NCBI RefSeq assembly: GCF_024662235.1
Contig: NZ_CP096276.1
Location: 682,001 to 746,000 of the forward strand
Reading direction: 5' to 3'
DNA length: 64,000 bases
Source: Pimelobacter simplex
Lineage (GTDB): Bacteria; Actinomycetota; Actinomycetes; Propionibacteriales; Nocardioidaceae
This document shows, piece after piece, positions 42,898-53,991 of the stretch. Both the position numbers and the translations under genes were made by a program. The notes beneath the pieces are model-generated. The model was given only the letters and a program-made list of their open reading frames with translations, had not been told where the DNA came from and did not search any database. Position 1 is the first letter of the stretch. Each line of letters starts with the position of its first letter.

Positions 42898-44316
42898 TCA
42901 ACCGCGCAGCGTGGCCATCCAGTCCTCGATCGCCTCGGGGGTGCGCGGCAGCGCGGCCGAGAGGTTGCGGACGCCGTCGGCGGTGACCACCACGTCGTCC
43001 TCGATCCGGATGCCGATCCCGCGCAGCTCCTCGGGGACGAGCAGGTCGTCGGCCTGGAAGTAGAGGCCCGGCTCGACGGTCAGCACCATGCCCTCGACGA
43101 GGTCCGCCTCGCGGTAGGCCTCGGGGGCCGCCTTGCCGCAGTCGTGGACGTCCATGCCGAGCATGTGGCTCACGCCGTGCAGGGTCCAGCGGGCGTAGAC
43201 CTTGGAGTCGGGGGAGAGGGCCTCCTCGACCGGGACCGGCAGCAGGCCGAGGTCGTCGAGGCCGTGGGCGAGCACGTCCATCGCGGCGTCGTGGCCGGCC
43301 AGGAACTTCGCGCCCGGCCGGAGCGCGGCGATCGCGGCTTCCTGGGAGCGCAGCACCAGCGTGTAGAGGTCGCGCTGCAGGGGGGAGAACGTGCCGGAGA
43401 CCGGCAGGGTGCGGGTCACGTCGGCGGTGTAGAGGTTGGCGCCCTCGACGCCCATGTCGCACAGGATCAGCTCGCCGGGGACGATCGCGCCCGAGTTCTC
43501 GATCCAGTGCAGCGTCGTCGCGTGGGAGCCGTTGGCGACGATCGAGTCGTAGCCGAGGTCGTTGCCCATCGTGCGCGCCCGGCGGAAGAACGTGCCCTCG
43601 AGCCAGCGCTCGCCGTGCTCGACGACGCGGTCCCACTCGCGCACGCAGTCCTCGAAGCCGAGCGTGGTCGCGTCGACCGCGGCCTGCAGCTCGCCGATCT
43701 CCCAGGCGTCCTTGACCAGGCGCATCTCGGAGGCGACCCGCTCGAGCTCGCCGTCGCGCCCCTCGTCGCCGGGGACGAGCGCGTCGACCGGGGCCGAGAC
43801 GCCGCGCAGGACGCGGGTCTTGGCGCTGCGGGCGAGGTCGGCCTCGAGCTCGTCGACGTGCTTGACGGTCAGGCCGAGGGCGGCCTCGAGCTCGCCGGCG
43901 GACGGGCGCTTGCCGGCCCACAGGGCGCCGTACTGGCGGTCGCGGAAGAACTCGTCGCTGTCCCGCGTCGAGCGCGGGCGGGCGTAGAGCACCGCGGAGC
44001 CGTCGGGCTCGACGACCAGCGTCGCGTCGGAGGTCTGGTTGCCGCTGAAGTAGGCGTGGGCCGTGTCGGCGCGGAAGCGGTAGTCGGTGTCGTAGGCGCG
44101 GACCTTGTAGCCGCCGCCGGGCAGCACCAGGCGCTCGCCGGGGAACGCCTCGGCCAGCCGGGTACGACGAACGGCCGCGTGGTCGGCGAGCGGATGGCGC
44201 TCGACGTCGTCCTCGCGCTCGTCCCAGCCCGTCCGCATGAAGGCCGCATAGGCCTCCGGGACGGCCGGGTCGTGCTGCTCGGTCTTCGGTCCGTTCTGCG
44301 GGGTCTCGGCGCTCAC
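42898..44316 (-). CDS. pepP: Xaa-Pro aminopeptidase (aminopeptidase P)
   Basis: A 472-aa metallopeptidase removing N-terminal residues before Pro. GTG start at 44316. N-terminal creatinase-like domain to ~200, then the pita-bread catalytic domain with ligands in LCDMGVEGANLYTADVTRT, LHGVSHMLGMDVHD, LTVEPGLYF and GIRIEDDVVVT. Length normal. Divergent from PrsW. Confidence 0.93.
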   Translation of the reverse strand: MSAETPQNGPKTEQHDPAVPEAYAAFMRTGWDEREDDVERHPLADHAAVRRTRLAEAFPGERLVLPGGGYKVRAYDTDYRFRADTAHAYFSGNQTSDATLVVEPDGSAVLYARPRSTRDSDEFFRDRQYGALWAGKRPSAGELEAALGLTVKHVDELEADLARSAKTRVLRGVSAPVDALVPGDEGRDGELERVASEMRLVKDAWEIGELQAAVDATTLGFEDCVREWDRVVEHGERWLEGTFFRRARTMGNDLGYDSIVANGSHATTLHWIENSGAIVPGELILCDMGVEGANLYTADVTRTLPVSGTFSPLQRDLYTLVLRSQEAAIAALRPGAKFLAGHDAAMDVLAHGLDDLGLLPVPVEEALSPDSKVYARWTLHGVSHMLGMDVHDCGKAAPEAYREADLVEGMVLTVEPGLYFQADDLLVPEELRGIGIRIEDDVVVTADGVRNLSAALPRTPEAIEDWMATLRG

Positions 44317-44398
44317 CCCCCTACTGTACGCACGCGCGCACGCCCGTGAAGACGCGGCGATCTCAGGCGCGCGGCACGCTGCGGATAGGCTGCGGCCC

Positions 44399-45520
44399 AT
44401 GCCAGCAGTCCGTCGCAACAGTGTTGCCTTCACGGTCGTCGTGGCCGTGGCGGTGGCGCTCGGAGCGCTGCTGACACTGCTCGTGCTCGCGCTCTCCGGC
44501 GCGCCGACGATCACGCTGCTGGCGACCGCGCTCGCCGCGCTGCCCGTCGGGCCCGTCCTGGCGGCGTACCTGTGGCTCGACCGCTACGAGCCCGAGCCGC
44601 GGATCCTCCTCGCCTCGGGCCTGGCCTGGGGCGCCTTCGTCGCCACGATGGCCGCCATCGTCATCCAGGGCCTCGGCGGGCTCATCGTCGGGTTCACCGA
44701 CGACGCCTCGCTCGCGATCGCCGCGCCGGTCATCGAGGAGGCGAGCAAGGGCCTGTTCCTGGTCCTGCTGCTGTGGTGGCGCCGGGCCGAGATCGACGGG
44801 GTCCTCGACGGCATCGTCTACGCCGGCATGGTCGGCGTGGGCTTCGCGTTCACCGAGAACATCCTCTACCTCGCCGCGGCCTACGACGGCACCGACGGCA
44901 TGGGGCCGGGCGGGATCGAGGCGGTGACCGGGACCTTCGTCGTCCGGTGCATCTTCAGCCCGTTCGCGCACCCGCTCTTCACTGCCTTCACCGGCGTCGG
45001 GGTCGGCCTCGCGGTCGCCTCGCGGCGCCGCTCCGTGCGCTGGCTCGCGCCGCTGGGCGGCTACGCCCTCGCCGTGCTCGCCCACGGCGTCTGGAACGCC
45101 TCCACGATCTTCGGCTTCGGCAGCTTCGCCGTGGTCTACGTCGTGATCATGGCGCCGGCGTTCATCGGCATGATCGCGCTGGCGTGGTGGTCGCGCGAGA
45201 CCGAGGCGCACGTCCTCCGGGTCTCGCTCACCGACGCCGCCCAGCGCGGCCTGCTGCCGGCGACCGACATCGGCTGGGTGGTCAACCTCCGTGCGCGCCG
45301 CCAGGCCCGGCAGTTCGCGCGCCGGATGGGCGGACCCGACGCCGAGCGCGCGATGCGCGACTACCAGCAGGCCGCGATCGAGCTGGGCTACCTCCATCAC
45401 CGGCTCCTGCGCGGCACCGCGCCGGCCGACTGGCAGGTGCGCGGACAGGACTTCCTCGGGCGGATCCAGGCAGCCCGGCCGCAGATCGCATTTCCCGGAC
45501 AGGTGGTACCTCAGCGATGA
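44399..45520 (+). CDS. PrsW-family intramembrane protease
   Basis: A 373-aa polytopic protein. PrsW motifs: PVIEEASKG (Glu-Glu pair), GFAFTENILY and the late His in AHGVWNAST. PrsW in Bacillus cleaves anti-sigma factors within the membrane. The C-terminal ~100 residues are a cytoplasmic tail. Its stop overlaps the first dynamin-like GTPase gene, suggesting a link to membrane stress. Confidence 0.85.
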   Translation: MPAVRRNSVAFTVVVAVAVALGALLTLLVLALSGAPTITLLATALAALPVGPVLAAYLWLDRYEPEPRILLASGLAWGAFVATMAAIVIQGLGGLIVGFTDDASLAIAAPVIEEASKGLFLVLLLWWRRAEIDGVLDGIVYAGMVGVGFAFTENILYLAAAYDGTDGMGPGGIEAVTGTFVVRCIFSPFAHPLFTAFTGVGVGLAVASRRRSVRWLAPLGGYALAVLAHGVWNASTIFGFGSFAVVYVVIMAPAFIGMIALAWWSRETEAHVLRVSLTDAAQRGLLPATDIGWVVNLRARRQARQFARRMGGPDAERAMRDYQQAAIELGYLHHRLLRGTAPADWQVRGQDFLGRIQAARPQIAFPGQVVPQR

Positions 45521-47271
45521 CTCCCGGACACCAGGCCTCGACGGGCGCCGGCCTCACCGACGACGTCGACGGCCGGATGCTCACCGAGGTGGTGCGTCTC
45601 CACGGCTCGCTCAACAACGCGCCGCTGCCGCTCGACCTGCCCAGCGTCGACGCGCTGCGCGTCGGTCGCGAGCACATCATCGAGCAGCTCGAGGACTACA
45701 TCATCCCGCGGCTGACCGAGATCGAGGCGCCGCTGCTCGTCGTGGTCGGCGGCTCCACCGGCGCCGGCAAGTCGACCCTGGTCAACACCCTCGTCGGCAC
45801 CAAGGTGACCACGCCCGGTCTGCTCCGGCCGACCACGCGCTCGCCCGTGCTGGTCCACCACCCCGACGACGGCCGCTGGTTCGGCGCCGACCGGCTGCTC
45901 CCCGAGCTCGCCCGGGTCGCCCAGCCGACCACCGACCAGGACGCCATCCAGCTCGTCCCGAGCCTGGAGGTCCCGCGCGGGCTGGCGATCCTCGACGCAC
46001 CCGACGTCGACTCGGTCGACGAGCGCAACCGCGAGCTCGCCGGTCAGCTGCTCGCCGCGGCAGACCTGTGGCTGTTCGTCACCTCGGCGGCGCGCTACTC
46101 CGACCAGGTGCCCTGGGACCACCTCAAGCAGGCGGTCGACCGCAACACGGCCGTGGCGCTCGTGCTCAGCCGGACCTCGGCCGACGACGTCTCGACGGTC
46201 TCGGTCCACCTCGCCCGGATGATGGCGGCCCGTGGGCTCAAGGACAGCCCGCTGTTCGCCGTACCTCAGGGGCCGGTGAGTGACGAGGGGCTGCTGCCCG
46301 CGTCGTACGGTGCCGAGATCAAGGGCTGGCTCGACGCGCTGGCCGCCGACACCGCCGCCAAGCGCGACGTCGTCAACCAGACCGTCGCCGGTGCCGTGCG
46401 CACGGTGACCCGCAAGGCGTTCCCGATCGCCGACGCCGTCGACCTCCAGGTCGGGGCCGTCGCCGACCTCCTCGCCCGCGCCGACCGTGTCTACGACGAG
46501 GCCCAGACGGCGCTGGTGAGCGCCGGCACCGACGGCACGCTCCTGCGTGGCGACCTGCTCGCCCGTTGGCAGGAGTTCGTCGGCAGCGGCGAGCTGGTCC
46601 GCACGCTGGAGGCCAAGGTCGGCTTCGTGCGCGAGCGGCTGGTCAATGCGATCAAGGGCAAGCCCCAGCAGGCCGAGCGGGTCGGGCTCGCCATCGAGAT
46701 GGCGCTCGAGACGCTCGTCGCCGACCACGCCGAGCGGGCCGCCTCGACCGCGGCCGCCGCGTGGCGCGAGAAGTCCTACGGCGAGGCGCTGCTCCGATCG
46801 ACCACCGACGACCTGTCCCGCGCCGGCCGGGGGCTGCGTGCCCAGGCCGAGCAGGAGGTCCGCACCTGGCACGACGGGCTCCAGGACCTCGTCCGCACCG
46901 AGGCCGGCGACGCGCGCCACAGCGCGCGCTTCCTCGCGCTCGGCGTCCGCGGGCTCGCGGTGACGCTCGGCGTCGTGGCGCTCGCCGGAGCCCAGCCCCA
47001 GGGCGACGCGGCCGAGGCCGTCCGGCTCGGCGAGGGTCTCCTCGCCACCACGCTCGGACAGGCCGGCGCCGACCGACTCGTCGACCAGGCGCGCGGCGAC
47101 CTCGCGCGCCGGCTGACGACGCTGATGGGCGCCGAGCGCGCCCGCTACCTCGCGCCGGCCGCACAGTGGCAGCTCAAGCCCGACGCGCCGGACCAGCTCC
47201 GCCAGGCCGCTCGCCGGGTGGACGACCTGCGGTTCGCCGCGGCTAAGAAGGGAACGGGTGGACACCTGTGA
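45517..47271 (+). CDS. Dynamin-like GTPase A
   Basis: A 584-aa protein from the ATG at 45517 (ATGA overlap). G1 GGSTGAGKST, G3 region ILDAPDVDS, with G2 TTRSPV. A weak hydrophobic stretch near residues 480-500 (LGVRGLAVTLGVVALAG) could insert in membrane; the rest is helical. Paired bacterial dynamins remodel or protect membranes. G4 NKxD is not clear (LSRT). Confidence 0.8.
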   Translation: MTPGHQASTGAGLTDDVDGRMLTEVVRLHGSLNNAPLPLDLPSVDALRVGREHIIEQLEDYIIPRLTEIEAPLLVVVGGSTGAGKSTLVNTLVGTKVTTPGLLRPTTRSPVLVHHPDDGRWFGADRLLPELARVAQPTTDQDAIQLVPSLEVPRGLAILDAPDVDSVDERNRELAGQLLAAADLWLFVTSAARYSDQVPWDHLKQAVDRNTAVALVLSRTSADDVSTVSVHLARMMAARGLKDSPLFAVPQGPVSDEGLLPASYGAEIKGWLDALAADTAAKRDVVNQTVAGAVRTVTRKAFPIADAVDLQVGAVADLLARADRVYDEAQTALVSAGTDGTLLRGDLLARWQEFVGSGELVRTLEAKVGFVRERLVNAIKGKPQQAERVGLAIEMALETLVADHAERAASTAAAAWREKSYGEALLRSTTDDLSRAGRGLRAQAEQEVRTWHDGLQDLVRTEAGDARHSARFLALGVRGLAVTLGVVALAGAQPQGDAAEAVRLGEGLLATTLGQAGADRLVDQARGDLARRLTTLMGAERARYLAPAAQWQLKPDAPDQLRQAARRVDDLRFAAAKKGTGGHL

Positions 47272-48869
47272 CGCAAGGTCTCGACGACGCGACGAAGGTC
47301 CCTGCCGACCTCGCCACGCGGGGATCGGCCATCGGCGCCAAGGTCGCCGGGCTCGACGCGGCGGCCCAGGCCGCGCGCGGCCGGCTCGATGACGCGGTGC
47401 TCGACGAGGTCGCGGCGGCGGTGGACAAGTCGACCGGCCGGCTGCGGCTCTCGGCGCGCCACACGGTCGTCGCCATCGCCGGAGCGACGGGCTCGGGCAA
47501 GTCGTCGACGTACAACTCGCTGACCGGGCTCGAGCTCTCCTCCGTCGGCATCCGCCGGCCCACCACCTCGTGGGCCACGGCCGTGGTGTGGGGGAGCCAG
47601 GGCGCCGGCGAGCTGCTGGAGTGGCTCGGCATCCCGCCGCGGCACCAGACGATGCGCGACTCGATGCTCGACACCCCGCGCGGTGACGAGGACTTCGACG
47701 GCGTCGTCCTGCTCGACCTGCCCGACCACGACTCCACCGAGGTCTCCCACCACCTCGAGGTCGACCGGCTGGTCGCCACCGCCGACCTCATGGTGTGGAT
47801 CCTCGACCCCCAGAAGTACGCCGACGCCGCCGTGCACGACCGCTACTTCAAGCCGATGAGCACCCACCAGGACGTCATCCTGGTCGCGCTCAACCACATC
47901 GACACCGTGCCGCTCGACCGCCGCCAGTCGATGATCGACGACGTCCGCCGCCTGCTGGCCGCCGACGGCCTGCCCGACGTCCCCGTGCTGCCGATCTCGG
48001 CGCGCGAGGGCATCGGCATGCCCGAGCTGCGCCAGGAGATCCTGCGCCGGGTCCACGACAAGCGGAGCACGTCGCTGCGTGTCGAGGCCGACATCGCCGC
48101 CGCCGCCGGACGCCTCGAGCAGGCCGGTGGCAGCACGCCCGCCGCCGACCTCGCGCCCAGCCGGATCGAGGACGTCGAGGACCGCGTCGCCGACGCGGCC
48201 GGCGTCTCGGCCGTCGTCGAGGGCATCGAGCGCACCGTCGGCGAGCGCGCCCGCCGTGCCGTCGCCTGGCCGCCGCTCGCGCTGCTCGGCGGTCGCGGCG
48301 ACGACGCGACGGCGCTCTCCACCGACCCCAAGGTCGCCCCGCTCGACCGCGCCGCCGTCGATACCACCGTGCGCGGGCTGGCCGACGAGGCCGCCGCGGG
48401 CGTCGGACCGGGCTGGACCCGGCACGTGCTCGCCGCGGCCACCGGCCGCCTCGACAGCGCCGGACAGCGCCTCGACCAGGAGCTGCGCCGGGTCGACCTC
48501 GGCGGCCGGCTGCCCGCGTGGGTGGGCCTGGTCCGGGTGCTGCACTGGCTGCTCCTGCTGGCCGCCGTCGGCGGCTTCGTCTGGTGGGGCGTCGCCGCGG
48601 TCCAGGGCAACGCCGGCGACCTGACCAAGGTCGCCGGGCTCCCGCTGCCGGCCGTGCTCGGCATCGGCGGGCTGGTGCTCGGGCTGCTCCTCGCCGTGGT
48701 CGGGGGGATGCTCGTGCGTGGGCTCGCCCGGCAGCGCGCCGAGGCGGCCGACGAGCGGCTGCGCGGGGTCGTGCACCAGGTGCTCGACGCCGACGTGGTC
48801 CAGCCGCTCGGCGCCGAGCTCGCGTCGTACGCGGCCTTCCGCCGGGGCATCAACGCCGCGCGTTCCTGA
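47268..48869 (+). CDS. Dynamin-like GTPase B with membrane hairpin
   Basis: A 533-aa protein from a GTG at 47268 (GTGA overlap). G1 GATGSGKSS, G3 LLDLPDHDS, G4 NHID, G5 ISA. Two strong membrane helices near 425-445 and 460-483 (LLLLAAVGGFVWWG, GLVLGLLLAVVGGML). The pair resembles other actinobacterial tandem GTPases involved in membrane maintenance and septation; actual role unknown. Confidence 0.82.
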   Translation: MTQGLDDATKVPADLATRGSAIGAKVAGLDAAAQAARGRLDDAVLDEVAAAVDKSTGRLRLSARHTVVAIAGATGSGKSSTYNSLTGLELSSVGIRRPTTSWATAVVWGSQGAGELLEWLGIPPRHQTMRDSMLDTPRGDEDFDGVVLLDLPDHDSTEVSHHLEVDRLVATADLMVWILDPQKYADAAVHDRYFKPMSTHQDVILVALNHIDTVPLDRRQSMIDDVRRLLAADGLPDVPVLPISAREGIGMPELRQEILRRVHDKRSTSLRVEADIAAAAGRLEQAGGSTPAADLAPSRIEDVEDRVADAAGVSAVVEGIERTVGERARRAVAWPPLALLGGRGDDATALSTDPKVAPLDRAAVDTTVRGLADEAAAGVGPGWTRHVLAAATGRLDSAGQRLDQELRRVDLGGRLPAWVGLVRVLHWLLLLAAVGGFVWWGVAAVQGNAGDLTKVAGLPLPAVLGIGGLVLGLLLAVVGGMLVRGLARQRAEAADERLRGVVHQVLDADVVQPLGAELASYAAFRRGINAARS

Positions 48870-49051
48870 CCCCGCTGAACCTCACGCCTCTCCCAGGCGT
48901 ACCGCCCCGGTCCCTCGGCTCTCCACAGCCGGCGGGCCGGGGCTCTTCTCTCCCCAGCCCGCCCTGACCCGGACCCGCATCCCCGGCCCCCTGCCATGGA
49001 CTTCTCTCCTGCCCGGTCACCCCGACCGGGCGCCATCGAGAGGAGAACCCC

Positions 49052-49519
49052 ATGTCCAACGCCCCCTTGGTCACCGTCCAGGGCTGGATCGGCAATGAGC
49101 CCACCGCCCGCGAGGTCGGCGGCGTCCCGGTGCTCGGCTTCCGGGTGGGCTGCACACCCCGCCACTTCAGCCGCACCGCCGCCGAGTGGGTCGACGGCGA
49201 GACCCAGTGGTACGCCGTCAGCGCCTGGCGCCGCCTCGCCTCCCACGCCGCGAGCTCGCTCCACCAGGGCGACCCGGTCATCGTGCACGGCCGGCTCACC
49301 CACCGCACCTACGTCAACAAGCACGGGCTCGAAGCCGTCGCCGTCGAGATCGACGCCCTCACCCTCGGCCACGACCTCACCCGCGGGGTGGCCACCTTCG
49401 TCAAGGCCGCACCGCTGCCGCCCGACGCCGCCGGGGCCGCCGAGGCCGCCGATGCCGCCGAGGCCGCCGAGGCCGCCTCCGGACTCCCCGCCGCGTCCGC
49501 CCGGAGCGCCGCCGCATGA
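49052..49519 (+). CDS. ssb: Single-stranded DNA-binding protein paralogue
   Basis: A 155-aa protein with an OB fold (PLVTVQGWIGNEPTAREVGG, QWYAVSAWRRLASHAASSL, DPVIVHGRL). The C-terminus is an Ala/Glu-rich tail ending SARSAAA and lacks the acidic DDxIPF-type tip by which main SSB recruits partners. Likely a second SSB with a special role. ATG with GAGAGGAG upstream. The 182 bp before it show no other gene. Confidence 0.8.
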   Translation: MSNAPLVTVQGWIGNEPTAREVGGVPVLGFRVGCTPRHFSRTAAEWVDGETQWYAVSAWRRLASHAASSLHQGDPVIVHGRLTHRTYVNKHGLEAVAVEIDALTLGHDLTRGVATFVKAAPLPPDAAGAAEAADAAEAAEAASGLPAASARSAAA

Positions 49520-49664
49520 CTCTCGCCCCGCCGCTCCCGCGCCCCGCCCCACCGGGTCCGCCGTCCCCCCCCCACCGCCCGCCCGCACCACCTGCGCCCG
49601 ACGACCCCGGCGCGGAGCGACCCCGACCACCGTGATCCGCCGGATGCTGCGTAGCCTTGGCCCC

Positions 49665-51347
<1,683 letters not shown>

Positions 51348-51364
51348 CCGCCCAGCGCGCGCAC

Positions 51365-51409
51365 CGAACGGCCTCGTCGGCCCCCTGAGGGGCTCGCCGG
51401 GGCCGTTCG
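51365..51409. terminator. Terminator after ettA
   Basis: Outer stem CGAACGGCC/GGCCGTTCG with an inner GCCCCCTGAGGGGC hairpin between ettA and the convergent MarR gene. Confidence 0.7.
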
Positions 51410-51473
51410 CCATGCCGGCGCCGGCCGCTCGCCGGTCCGTGCGCCGTGCTGACGCCGGCGGAGCCGTTCCCGG

Positions 51474-51989
51474 CTAGCGGATCTCGCGCTCCGGGTGCGC
51501 GCAGATCAGCTCGTCGCACACCGCGTCCATGACCCGCCCGAGCGCGTCGAGGTCGCCGGGCGCGACCAGGTCGATGAGCGACTGCCGGACCGTGTCGACG
51601 TGCCCGGGGGCGGCGAGGGTGAGCATGGCGTAGCCGGCGTCGGTGAGCCGGCAGTCGACGCCACGGCCGTCCTCGGGGGACTCCTCGCGCTGGACCAGGC
51701 CGGCCTTCTCCATCCGCTTGACCGTGTGGGTGACCCGGCTGCGGCTGTGCGCGAGGGCGGCGGCGAGCTGGGCCATCCGGAGCCGGCCCTCGGACTCGGA
51801 GAGGCGGACCAGGATCTCGTACTCGACCGCGGACAGGCCGTGCTGGCGGCGCAGGTCCTCGTCGATCCGGTCGAGCAGGAGCGTGGTGCCGAGCAGGAAC
51901 GAGCGCCAGGTGCGCTGCTGCTCCTCGTCGAGCCACCGCGGCTCGTGGCCGGCTGCGGCGGCCAGGGAGGCGGCGGTCTCGTCAGTCAT
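51474..51989 (-). CDS. MarR family regulator
   Basis: A 171-aa winged-helix protein from the ATG at 51989. HTH LRMAQLAAALAHSRSRVTHT, wing DGRGVDCRLTDAGYAML. It lies 5 bp after a GNAT gene on the same strand, so co-expressed; likely senses a small molecule. Confidence 0.88.
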   Translation of the reverse strand: MTDETAASLAAAAGHEPRWLDEEQQRTWRSFLLGTTLLLDRIDEDLRRQHGLSAVEYEILVRLSESEGRLRMAQLAAALAHSRSRVTHTVKRMEKAGLVQREESPEDGRGVDCRLTDAGYAMLTLAAPGHVDTVRQSLIDLVAPGDLDALGRVMDAVCDELICAHPEREIR

Positions 51990-51994
51990 CCGCG

Positions 51995-52582
51995 TCAGTC
52001 TAGGTCCTGGGCGAGGTCGTGCCGGAGCAGTACGCGCGGGTGTCCGTTGAGCACCGAGGTGGTGTCGGCGGCCCAGCGGAAGCCGGCGGCCTCGAAGTTG
52101 GCCCGCAGGCCGGCGTACGCCATGGTCTGGTCGACCCGGGCCTCGCCGTTGTCGAGGGGGTACGCCTCGAGGGCGGGCGCGCCGTGGTCGCGGGCGTAGT
52201 CGACCGCTCCCTGGATGAGCGCGTGCGAGATGCCCTGGCCGCGGTGGCCGGGCCGGACCCGGATGCACCACACCGACCACACCGGCAGGTCGTCGACGTG
52301 GGGGATCTTGCGGTTGCGGGCGAAGGTCGTGTCCGCGCGCGGAGCCACGGCCGCCCACCCGACGGGAACGTCGTCGCGGTAGGCGAGGACCCCGAGCGGT
52401 CCGTCGGCGAGCATCTTCGCGACGAACGCGCCGCGCTCCTGCCCGCGCATGGCGTTGTTGACCTTGGACGGGATCCGGTAGCTCAGGCACCAGCAGACGC
52501 TGGCGTCGGCGCGCTGGGGGCCGACCAGCGCCCGGACGTCCTCGAAGACAGTGGCGGGCCGCACCTCGATCTCCGTGCTCAT
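51995..52582 (-). CDS. GNAT acetyltransferase
   Basis: A 195-aa protein from the ATG at 52582. Acetyl-CoA loop IRVRPGHRGQGISHALI, preceded by VGWAAVAPR. First gene of a two-gene operon with MarR. Substrate unknown. Confidence 0.85.
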   Translation of the reverse strand: MSTEIEVRPATVFEDVRALVGPQRADASVCWCLSYRIPSKVNNAMRGQERGAFVAKMLADGPLGVLAYRDDVPVGWAAVAPRADTTFARNRKIPHVDDLPVWSVWCIRVRPGHRGQGISHALIQGAVDYARDHGAPALEAYPLDNGEARVDQTMAYAGLRANFEAAGFRWAADTTSVLNGHPRVLLRHDLAQDLD

Positions 52583-52627
52583 GCACGGCAAGGTACGGCC
52601 CGCCACCGACAGTCGCTCAGGAGAGCG

Positions 52628-53842
52628 TCAGGAGAGGCGCTCCAGGATCATCGCCATGCCCTGGCCGCCACCGACGCACATGGTGATCAGGCCGGTGGAC
52701 TTGTCGTGCCACTGCAGCGAGTTGAGCAGCGTGTTCTGCAGGCGGGCGCCGGTCATGCCGAAGGGGTGGCCCACGGCGATGGAGCCGCCGTTGACGTTGA
52801 GCTTCTCGATCGGGATGCCGAGGTCCTCGGCCGAGGGCAGGACCTGGGCGGCGAAGGCCTCGTTGATCTCGGCGAGGTCGATGTCGTCGATGCTCATCCC
52901 GGCGTGCTTGAGGGCGTTGCGGGTGGCCTCGACCGGGCCCAGTCCCATGATCTCGGGGGAGAGGCCCGAGACGCCGGTGGAGACGATCCGGGCGAGCGGG
53001 GTGAGCCCGAGCTCGGCGGCCTTGGTGTCGGACATGATCACGACGGCGGCGGCGCCGTCGTTGAGCGGGCAGCAGTTGCCGGCGGTCACGACGCCGTCGG
53101 GGCGGAAGACCGGCTGGAGCTGGGAGATCGCGTCGTAGGTGACGCCGGCGCGCGGGCCGTCGTCGGCCGAGACGACGGTGCCGTCGGGCAGCGTGACCGG
53201 GGTGATCTCGCGGGCCCAGAAGCCGTCGTTGATGGACTTCTCGGCGAGGTTCTGCGAGCGGACGGCGAAGTGGTCGAGATCCTCGCGCTTGAGGCCGCGC
53301 ATCCGGGCGACGTTCTCGGCGGTCTGGCCCATGGCGATGTAGACGTCGGGGAGCAGACCGTCCTCGCGCGGGTCGTGCCAGTCCTTGCCGCCCTGGGCGT
53401 AGTCCTCGGTGCGCTGCTGGGCGTCGGCGAAGAGCGGGTTCTTGGTGTTCGGGATGTGGTCGGACGTGCCGAACTGGAAGCGCGAGACGGTCTCGACGCC
53501 GGCGGAGATGAAGACGTCGCCCTCGCCGGCCTTGATCGCGTGGAAGGCCATCCGGGAGGTCTGCACCGACGAGGAGCAGTACCGGGTGATGGTGGCGCCG
53601 GGGATCTCGTAGCCCATCAGGCTGGTGACGATGCGGGCCATGTTGTTGCCGGCCTCACCGCCGGGCAGGCCGCAGCCGAGCAGGAAGTCGTCGACGTCGT
53701 TGGGGTCGAGCGCGGGGATCTTGTCGAGCGCGGCCTTCGCGATGAACGCGGTCAGGTCGTCGGGCCGGAAGTCCTTGAGCGAGCCCTTGTTGGCACGGCC
53801 GATCGGCGTGCGGGCGGCTGAAACGATGACGGCCTCGGGCAT
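52628..53842 (-). CDS. Acetyl-CoA C-acyltransferase (thiolase)
   Basis: A 404-aa thiolase from the ATG at 53842. Nucleophilic Cys in TRYCSSSVQTSRMA, His in GGSIAVGHPFGMTG, and Cys in TMCVGGGQGMAM. Acts in fatty acid beta-oxidation or ketone-body steps. Divergent from a thioesterase; an enoyl-CoA hydratase is nearby, forming a fatty-acid cluster. Confidence 0.93.
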   Translation of the reverse strand: MPEAVIVSAARTPIGRANKGSLKDFRPDDLTAFIAKAALDKIPALDPNDVDDFLLGCGLPGGEAGNNMARIVTSLMGYEIPGATITRYCSSSVQTSRMAFHAIKAGEGDVFISAGVETVSRFQFGTSDHIPNTKNPLFADAQQRTEDYAQGGKDWHDPREDGLLPDVYIAMGQTAENVARMRGLKREDLDHFAVRSQNLAEKSINDGFWAREITPVTLPDGTVVSADDGPRAGVTYDAISQLQPVFRPDGVVTAGNCCPLNDGAAAVVIMSDTKAAELGLTPLARIVSTGVSGLSPEIMGLGPVEATRNALKHAGMSIDDIDLAEINEAFAAQVLPSAEDLGIPIEKLNVNGGSIAVGHPFGMTGARLQNTLLNSLQWHDKSTGLITMCVGGGQGMAMILERLS

Positions 53843-53991
53843 GGAGACTCCTCGGTGCGGTGACAGGCTGAACCCGGACAGCGTAGTGCGGCAGACCTGT
53901 AACAGGTTGCAGTCGTGGCAGATCCCACACAGCGGTCCCTGCATGCGGATCCCCACCCCGCGGTGGGGGCCTCCCGTGGAAGCATGCACGC

